Notes under the pieces: generated by a model | What the model was told of the DNA's origin: nothing | Databases searched by the model: none | What the model saw: only the letters and a program-made list of their open reading frames with translations | Source of the DNA: an uncultured Pseudorhodobacter sp. | Lineage (GTDB): Bacteria; Pseudomonadota; Alphaproteobacteria; Rhodobacterales; Rhodobacteraceae | Direction of reading: 5' to 3' | Length of the DNA stretch: 9,404 nt | Assembly: GCA_945957495.1 (NCBI GenBank) | Contig: CAMFLG010000091.1 | Span: 1-9,404, forward strand | Shown: positions 5,155 to 9,404 of the stretch, piece by piece | Layout: each line of letters starts with the position of its first letter | Numbering within the stretch: the stretch's first letter is position 1 | Program-made: the position numbers and the translations under genes

Positions 5155-6342
5155 TCAACCGAGGGCCGCAACCCCCGGCAATTCCTTGCCTTCCATCCAT
5201 TCCAGAAACGCGCCGCCCGCGGTTGAGATAAAGGTGAAGTCCCGTGCCGCCCCGGCCTGATTAAGCGCCGCCACCGTATCGCCACCGCCTGCCACCGATA
5301 CCAGCTTGCCCTCGCGGGTCAGCCCGGCTGCAACCCGGGCGGCGGCAAAGGTCGCGGCGTTGAACGGCTCAATCTCGAACGCGCCCAACGGCCCGTTCCA
5401 GATCAGCGTCTTGCACCCGGCAAAGACCTTGCTCAACTCCGCCACCGTTTTCGGCCCGGCATCCAGAATCATCGCATCCGCCGGGCATTGCCCCACCGGA
5501 ACCGTCTCATTCGCGGCCCCCGCCTTGAACTCACGCGCCACCACCACATCCACCGGCAGGTGAATGGTGCAGCCCGCCGCCTTGGCCTTGGCCAGAATCT
5601 CCAGCGCCGTCGCCGCCATGTCGCGTTCGGCCAGCGATTTGCCCACCTCAACGCCCTGCGCCACAAGGAAGGTGTTGGCCATGCCCCCGCCGATCACCAG
5701 ATGATCAACCTTGCCAACCAGATTGCCCAGAAGATCCAGCTTGGTCGAAACCTTGGCCCCGCCCACCACGGCCACAACCGGGCGCACCGGGTTGCCCAAA
5801 GCCGCCTCCAGCGCGCGCAACTCTGCCTCCATCAGCCGCCCCGCCGCCGAGGGCAGCAGATGCGCCAACCCGGCGGTCGAGGCATGCGCCCGATGCGCCG
5901 CCGAAAACGCATCATTCACAAACACATCGCCCAGTTCCGCCATCGCCGCCGCCAGCGCCGGATCGTTCTTTTCCTCGCCCGCGTGGAACCGGGTGTTTTC
6001 CAGCAAAACCACATCGCCTTGCCCGGCACCGGCAATCGCCGCCTTGGCCACATCGCCCACGCAGTCCGGCGCGAACACAACCTTGCGCCCCAGCGCGGCC
6101 TCAAGCGCGGCCTTCACATGGCCCAGGCTCATCTCGGGCACCACCTTGCCCTTGGGCCGGTCAAAATGCGCCAGCAGCACCACTTTCGCCCCGCGCGCGA
6201 TCAAATCCTCGACCGTGGGCACGATCTTTTCGATCCGGGTGGCGTCGGTGACATGGCCACCCTCCATCGGCACGTTGATATCCACGCGGGTCAGCACGAC
6301 TTTCCCCGCCAGACCCACATCGTCAATCGTTTTCCAGGCCAT
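5155..6342 (-). CDS. pgk: Phosphoglycerate kinase
   Basis: A 395-residue enzyme that transfers the acyl phosphate of 1,3-bisphosphoglycerate to ADP, or runs in reverse in gluconeogenesis and carbon fixation. The N-terminal substrate domain shows TRVDINVP (18-25, with D21 and N23), AHFDRPKG (58-65), ENTRF (115-119) and FVNDAFSAAHRAHAST (141-156). The C-terminal nucleotide domain shows VVGGAKVSTKLDLL (192-205), GGGMANTF (218-225), NGPLGAFE (316-323) and GGGDTVAAL (352-360). All expected blocks are present; the one slightly unusual spot is D61, where glycine is common (HxGRP). The ATG at 6342 is chosen over a frame open to 6399 because GGGAGG lies five bases upstream and the peptide then has normal length. 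It is divergent from the cyclophilin genes and convergent with the exported protein gene. Confidence 0.97.
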   Translation of the reverse strand: MAWKTIDDVGLAGKVVLTRVDINVPMEGGHVTDATRIEKIVPTVEDLIARGAKVVLLAHFDRPKGKVVPEMSLGHVKAALEAALGRKVVFAPDCVGDVAKAAIAGAGQGDVVLLENTRFHAGEEKNDPALAAAMAELGDVFVNDAFSAAHRAHASTAGLAHLLPSAAGRLMEAELRALEAALGNPVRPVVAVVGGAKVSTKLDLLGNLVGKVDHLVIGGGMANTFLVAQGVEVGKSLAERDMAATALEILAKAKAAGCTIHLPVDVVVAREFKAGAANETVPVGQCPADAMILDAGPKTVAELSKVFAGCKTLIWNGPLGAFEIEPFNAATFAAARVAAGLTREGKLVSVAGGGDTVAALNQAGAARDFTFISTAGGAFLEWMEGKELPGVAALG

Positions 6343-6365
6343 CTGTGCCTCCCTGCATTTGCTGT

Positions 6366-6399
6366 GAAACTGTTTCCGCCGAAACCCCCCGCGCGTCAA
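6366..6399 (-). promoter_or_regulatory. Candidate pgk promoter with overlapping GAAAC/GTTTC palindromes
   Basis: On the minus strand TTGACG (6399-6394) is a strong -35 box. A 17-base spacer places the -10 at 6376-6371 (GAAACA), which is poor. That spot lies in a symmetric block: GAAAC-T-GTTTC (6366-6376) and, sharing its right arm, GTTTC-CGCC-GAAAC (6372-6385). Three alternating arms over a weak -10 box suggest an operator, possibly for an activator-dependent promoter. The rest of the 187-base gap to ppiB (6343-6529) holds a TGCCGC-A-GCGGCA palindrome (6409-6421) and no confident plus-strand promoter. Confidence 0.35.
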
Positions 6400-6529
6400 C
6401 TGTCGGCTTGCCGCAGCGGCAGGTCACGCGGTTTTGTGCCTTCCAAACAGGCGGCCGTGAGGTTTTGCTTTTCCTTCCGGCCTGCGGCGGGTAGGTTCCG
6501 CGCCGGAATGAAACAAGGATCATCAGGCC

Positions 6530-7039
6530 ATGGCCGAAATCAAAGACCCGGAAAACACCCTCATCATCACCCTCAAGGGCGGCGAAGTCGTCATCGAACT
6601 GCTGCCAGAGATTGCGCCGAAACATGTCGAGCGCATGAAGCTTCTGGCCCGCGCCAAATCCTATGACAACGTCTGCTTTCACCGCGTGATCGACGGTTTC
6701 ATGGCGCAGACCGGCGATGTCGCCAACGGCAACATGGAAGACAACTTCAACCTGCGTCGCGCAGGCACGGGCGGCTCTGATCTTCCCGATCTTCCGGCCG
6801 AATTTTCCGGCATCCCGCATGACCGTGGCACCATTGGTGCGGCGCGGTCGTCGAACCCGAATTCGGCCAACAGCCAGTTCTTCATCAATTTCAACGACAA
6901 CCATTTCCTCAACCGTCAATACACCGTCTATGGCCGGGTGATTTCGGGCATGGAACATGTCGATGCCATCACCCGTGGCGAGCCGCCAGCCTCGCCCGAC
7001 CGCATGATCACCGTCCGGGTGGCCGCCGATGTTCAATAA
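6530..7039 (+). CDS. ppiB: Cytoplasmic cyclophilin-type peptidyl-prolyl cis-trans isomerase
   Basis: A 169-residue cyclophilin that speeds cis-trans isomerisation of X-Pro bonds during protein folding. There is no signal peptide, so it should act in the cytoplasm. The active-site block FHRVIDGFMAQTGD (50-63) contains the catalytic arginine (R52) with F57 and Q60. SANSQFFINF (112-121) and the closing YTVYGRVISGMEHVDAI (131-147) are also typical. Between GDV and GTGGS lies ANGNMEDNFNLRRA, which differs from the usual short glycine-rich loop of bacterial PpiB, so substrate preference may differ. AAGGA lies about 10 bases before the ATG. Its last 11 bases overlap the start of the next gene, an exported cyclophilin, so the two form one transcription unit ended by the hairpin at 7601. 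Confidence 0.93.
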   Translation: MAEIKDPENTLIITLKGGEVVIELLPEIAPKHVERMKLLARAKSYDNVCFHRVIDGFMAQTGDVANGNMEDNFNLRRAGTGGSDLPDLPAEFSGIPHDRGTIGAARSSNPNSANSQFFINFNDNHFLNRQYTVYGRVISGMEHVDAITRGEPPASPDRMITVRVAADVQ

Positions 7040-7598
7040 AGCCTTCTTCGCCGCGCTGATCCTCGCCGCAGCCCCCGTCTTTGCCCCCGCTGCATTCGCA
7101 GAAGGCGACGGCCCCGGCCCGAACCTTGTGATCGAGGTTGCCGGTGCCGCCAATGGCGAGATCGTCATTGATCTGGACACGCTGCATGCCCCGAAACATG
7201 TGGCGCAAATCGTGGCTCTGGCCAAATCCGGCGCCTATGACGGCGTGGTGTTCCACCGCGTGATCGACGGCTTCATGGCGCAGACCGGCGACGTGCAATA
7301 CGGCAAATCCGGCGGCGATCTGTCGGGCGCAGGCATGGGCGGCTCGGATATGCCGAACATCCCCGCCGAATTTTCCGACGTGCCCTTCGCGCGTGGCACC
7401 GTCGGCATGGCCCGTTCGCAAGACCCGGATTCCGCCAACAGCCAGTTCTTTATCATGTTCGCGCCGGGTGATTTCCTGAACGGTCAGTACACCGTTATCG
7501 GGCAGGTCATCAAAGGCATGGACGTGGTTGACGCGATCCAGCGCGGCGAGCCTCCGGCCACCCCGGACGTGATGGTGAAAGTCACGGTGCAGGAATAA
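7029..7598 (+). CDS. ppiA: Exported (periplasmic) cyclophilin-type peptidyl-prolyl cis-trans isomerase
   Basis: A 189-residue cyclophilin with a Sec signal peptide: MFNKAF, a hydrophobic alanine-rich core, and likely cleavage after AFA at residue 24. It should assist folding of exported proteins in the periplasm. The core FHRVIDGFMAQTGD (75-88) is identical to that of the gene before it, with the catalytic arginine at R77. GGDLSGAGMGGSD (95-107) and SANSQFFIMF (135-144) complete the family pattern. The ATG lies inside the end of ppiB (11-base overlap, different frame), so translation is probably coupled. The pair looks like a tandem duplication in which one copy gained a signal peptide; a 44-base stretch of DNA around the active site differs at only three silent positions. 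A strong terminator follows three bases after the stop. The symbol is by analogy with E. coli PpiA. Confidence 0.92.
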   Translation: MFNKAFFAALILAAAPVFAPAAFAEGDGPGPNLVIEVAGAANGEIVIDLDTLHAPKHVAQIVALAKSGAYDGVVFHRVIDGFMAQTGDVQYGKSGGDLSGAGMGGSDMPNIPAEFSDVPFARGTVGMARSQDPDSANSQFFIMFAPGDFLNGQYTVIGQVIKGMDVVDAIQRGEPPATPDVMVKVTVQE

Positions 7599-7600
7599 CG

Positions 7601-7629
7601 AAAAGGCCGGGGCAAACCCCCGGCCTTTT
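7601..7629. terminator. Strong intrinsic terminator, symmetrical for both strands
   Basis: AAAAGGCCGGGG (7601-7612) pairs perfectly with CCCCGGCCTTTT (7618-7629) around the loop CAAAC. The 12-bp stem and T-tract make a classical Rho-independent terminator two bases after the ppiA stop. The A-tract on the left gives the minus strand a T-tract too, so it can also end transcripts coming from tyrS, whose stop is at 7663. Confidence 0.93.
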
Positions 7630-7637
7630 GCTTAACC

Positions 7638-7667
7638 CGTAAGTTGGGCAATATTGCCCACCTTACG
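7638..7667. repeat. Near-perfect 30-base palindrome spanning the tyrS stop codon
   Basis: The core TGGGCAATATTGCCCA (7645-7660) is a perfect 16-base palindrome. The outer arms CGTAAG (7638-7643) and CTTACG (7662-7667) also pair, leaving one mismatched pair (7644 with 7661). The right arm includes the tyrS stop codon and the end of its last codon. The symmetry, the position at a gene end and the separate terminator next door suggest a dispersed intergenic repeat rather than the main terminator. From memory, similar GGGCAATATTGCCC palindromes recur in roseobacter genomes. Confidence 0.65.
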
Positions 7668-8913
7668 CCAAAACCACCAGGGCATGCCGTTTCTTGCCTG
7701 CCGTCAGCTTCATCGGCGCGGCCAGTTCCGATGCGCCAATCCGCATCCCGGCATCCACCACCACCTCGTCATTGATGCGCGCGCCGCCCTCCAGGATCAG
7801 CCGCTTGGCATCCTTGCCCGATGCAGCAAGCCCCGCCCGCACGAACAGTTGCACAATGCCAAAGCCCTCGGCCAATTCCTCCGGCGACAGTTTCAGCGTC
7901 GGCAGATCCTCTCCCACGCCGCCCTGTTCAAACACCTGCCGCGCCGTGGCCTCTGCCGCCGCCGCGGCCTCCGCCCCGTGCAGCAGGGTGGTGACTTCAT
8001 TGGCCAGCACGATCTTGGCCGCGTTGATCTCTGATCCCGCCAAGGCTCCCAGCCGCTCGCATTCCTCGATCGGCAATTCGGTGTAAAGCTTCAGGAACCG
8101 CCCCACATCGGCGTCGGTGGTGTTGCGCCAGTATTGCCAGAACTCATAGGGCGAATACATGTCGCCATTCAGCCAGACCGCACCGTTCTGGCTTTTGCCC
8201 ATCTTCTTGCCGTCGCTGGTGGTCAAAAGATGCGAGGTCAGCCCGTACACCTCATGGTCCACCACCCGCCGCGTCAGATCCACACCGTTGACGATATTGC
8301 CCCACTGATCTGATCCGCCCATCTGCACCAGACAGCCATATCGGCGGTTCAGTTCCAGAAAGTCATAGGCCTGCAAGATCATGTAGTTGAACTCAAGGAA
8401 CGACAGGCTTTGCTCCCGATCCAGCCGCGATTTCACGGATTCGAAGGACAGCATCCGGTTGACCGAGAAATACCGCCCGATGTCGCGCAGAAAGCTCAGG
8501 TAGTTCAGATCATCCAGCCATTCGGCATTGTTGACCATCACCGCATCGGTCGCGCCATCGCCAAAGGTGACATAGGGCGAAAACGCCCGTTTGATGCCCG
8601 CGATATTGTCATCAATCTGCGCATTGGTCAGCAAGGGCCGCTCATCGGCGCGGAACGACGGATCACCCACCTTGGTCGTGCCGCCCCCCATCAGAACAAT
8701 CGGCTTGCCGCCGCATTTCTGCAACCAGCGCAGCATCATGATCTGGATCAGGCTGCCCACATGCAACGACTTCGCCGTCGCGTCAAAGCCGATATAGCCC
8801 GGAACCACCCCCTTGGCCAAAGCCTCGTCAAGCGCCTGATAATCCGTGCAATCGGCCAGATAGCCGCGGGTCATCATCACGCGCATGAAATCAGATTTCG
8901 GATGGTAGGTCAT
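7663..8913 (-). CDS. tyrS: Tyrosyl-tRNA synthetase
   Basis: A 416-residue class I aminoacyl-tRNA synthetase that charges tRNA-Tyr with tyrosine in the cytoplasm. The Rossmann-type catalytic part shows GFDATAKSLHVGSL (42-55), where HVGS is the HIGH motif, and QMGGSDQWGNI (197-207), which shapes the tyrosine pocket. The KMSKS loop reads KMGKS (237-241). The C-terminus (about 355-400) is an S4-type RNA-binding domain (LFVRAGLAASGKDAKRLI). Length fits the bacterial TyrS family (about 400-425). The ATG at 8913 is chosen because homologous sequence begins here (MTYHPKSDFMRVM); the frame stays open to 9069 but would run into the divergent anmK and gives no family-like sequence. The ribosome site is weak (GAGTG). 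It is divergent from anmK with a 58-base gap. Confidence 0.97.
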   Translation of the reverse strand: MTYHPKSDFMRVMMTRGYLADCTDYQALDEALAKGVVPGYIGFDATAKSLHVGSLIQIMMLRWLQKCGGKPIVLMGGGTTKVGDPSFRADERPLLTNAQIDDNIAGIKRAFSPYVTFGDGATDAVMVNNAEWLDDLNYLSFLRDIGRYFSVNRMLSFESVKSRLDREQSLSFLEFNYMILQAYDFLELNRRYGCLVQMGGSDQWGNIVNGVDLTRRVVDHEVYGLTSHLLTTSDGKKMGKSQNGAVWLNGDMYSPYEFWQYWRNTTDADVGRFLKLYTELPIEECERLGALAGSEINAAKIVLANEVTTLLHGAEAAAAAEATARQVFEQGGVGEDLPTLKLSPEELAEGFGIVQLFVRAGLAASGKDAKRLILEGGARINDEVVVDAGMRIGASELAAPMKLTAGKKRHALVVLA

Positions 8914-8971
8914 GGCACACTCATGCTTAAAGGGTGCGCAGGGTATAACGAGGGCAGGGGCCAAGGGGAAG
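8914..8971. promoter_or_regulatory. Compact divergent promoter region between tyrS and anmK
   Basis: Only 58 bases separate the two start codons, so promoters for both directions must overlap each other or reach into the genes. On the plus strand TATAAC (8944-8949) is a good -10 box; a 17-base spacer leaves TCATGC (8921-8926), a poor -35. It would start anmK transcripts near 8956 with a leader of about 16 bases. No comparable box is convincing for tyrS. Confidence 0.35.
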
Positions 8972-9404
8972 ATGGCGAAACGCGGGCCAACTTGGGTTTT
9001 GGGCACGATGTCGGGCACATCGCTGGACGGGGTGGACGCGGCCATGCTGCGCACCGATGGCCATGCCATCCTTGAATTCGGCCCGCACGCCTACCGCCCC
9101 TACACGACCGCCGAACAGGCGACCATCCGCGCCGCCTTCGGCCAATGGCCGGGCGACCCACAGGTCGCCGCCGCCGCCGAAGTGGTGGAAACCGCACATG
9201 CCGAACTGCTGACCCGCTTTTCCGGGGCAGAGTTGATCGGCTTTCACGGCCAGACCCTTGCCCATGATCCCGCGCACCGCCGCACGCATCAGGCAGGCAA
9301 CGGCGCGTTGCTGGCGGAACTTTTGAAAACCCCGGTGGTCTGGGATTTCCGCTCCAGCGATGTCGAAATGGGCGGGCAGGGCGCGCCCCTGGCCCCCTTC
9401 TACC
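8972..9404 (+). CDS. anmK: Anhydro-N-acetylmuramic acid kinase (5' part)
   Basis: The first 144 codons are in the window and the frame continues off the right edge, about 40% of a protein usually near 370 residues. AnmK opens and phosphorylates 1,6-anhydro-N-acetylmuramic acid, giving MurNAc-6-phosphate in the recycling of peptidoglycan turnover products. Diagnostic sequence is present: the N-terminal phosphate-binding GTMSGTSLDGVD (11-22), GFHGQT (90-95), and DFRSSDVEMGGQGAPLAPFY from 125 on (GGQGAP at 134-139). The catalytic aspartate expected further on is outside the window. The start ATG at 8972 is followed at once by conserved sequence; AAGGGG precedes it by only three bases, which is closer than usual. 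It is divergent from tyrS. I call it partial because of the window edge, not broken. Confidence 0.95.
   Translation, partial: MAKRGPTWVLGTMSGTSLDGVDAAMLRTDGHAILEFGPHAYRPYTTAEQATIRAAFGQWPGDPQVAAAAEVVETAHAELLTRFSGAELIGFHGQTLAHDPAHRRTHQAGNGALLAELLKTPVVWDFRSSDVEMGGQGAPLAPFY

Noticed and set aside
6343..6399. 19-residue N-terminal extension of pgk
   Set aside because: The ATG at 6342 has GGGAGG five bases upstream and gives the normal PGK N-terminus; the extension covers the promoter palindromes.
5488..6666. A 392-codon open frame on the plus strand opposite pgk
   Set aside because: It is antisense to a complete pgk with all family motifs; the peptide is arginine/histidine/glutamine-rich with no recognisable domain, as expected from the reverse of a high-GC gene.
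6323..7225. A 300-codon minus-strand open frame across the pgk-ppiB gap and the cyclophilins
   Set aside because: It overlaps the pgk start and lies antisense to both cyclophilins; no recognisable domain.
8914..9069. N-terminal extension of tyrS into the anmK gene
   Set aside because: The added 52 residues show no family sequence and overlap conserved anmK codons; TyrS homology begins at 8913.

Overview
The window looks like a piece of a Rhodobacterales (Roseobacter/Rhodobacter-type alphaproteobacterial) chromosome. The support is high GC with strong G/C bias at third codon positions, a split pyruvate dehydrogenase E1 (pdhA-pdhB) in which E1-beta begins with a lipoyl domain, a DivIC/FtsB-type protein beside pdhA, and a layout (aldolase, small secreted protein, septum protein, pdhA, pdhB; pgk divergent from two cyclophilins; tyrS divergent from anmK) that matches my memory of this order. 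No insertion sequence, phage gene, CRISPR array, tRNA or rRNA is visible. Most of the window is housekeeping.

Left third (1-3293), all on the minus strand, read from right to left: class I fructose-bisphosphate aldolase (3293-2364), overlapping by one base an uncharacterised secreted protein (2364-1783); an FtsB/DivIC-like septum protein (1659-1357); a 268-base gap packed with palindromic repeats; then pdhA (1088-99) and the first 28 codons of pdhB (86-1). Aldolase feeds lower glycolysis/gluconeogenesis and the PDH complex takes pyruvate to acetyl-CoA.

Middle (3504-5092): two divergently transcribed genes for exported proteins, separated by 317 bases. The minus-strand one looks like an MliC-type lysozyme-inhibitor domain followed by a second two-cysteine domain. 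The plus-strand one is a single small exported domain that resembles that second domain. This pair is the least ordinary part of the window.

Right half (5109-9404): a 12-bp-stem hairpin between convergent genes, pgk (minus), then an overlapping pair of cyclophilin peptidyl-prolyl isomerases on the plus strand (cytoplasmic, then exported), a strong intrinsic terminator, tyrS (minus), and the start of anmK (plus, cut by the window edge).

Three kinds of short palindromic repeat sit at or just after stop codons (after ftsB and at the tyrS stop). One is arranged as two inverted copies, like a REPIN. A partial copy of the ftsB 3' end lies 92 bases downstream of the real one and suggests a past insertion or duplication there. 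I found no clear sign of a large unknown system; the best leads are the divergent exported pair and the repeat cluster.
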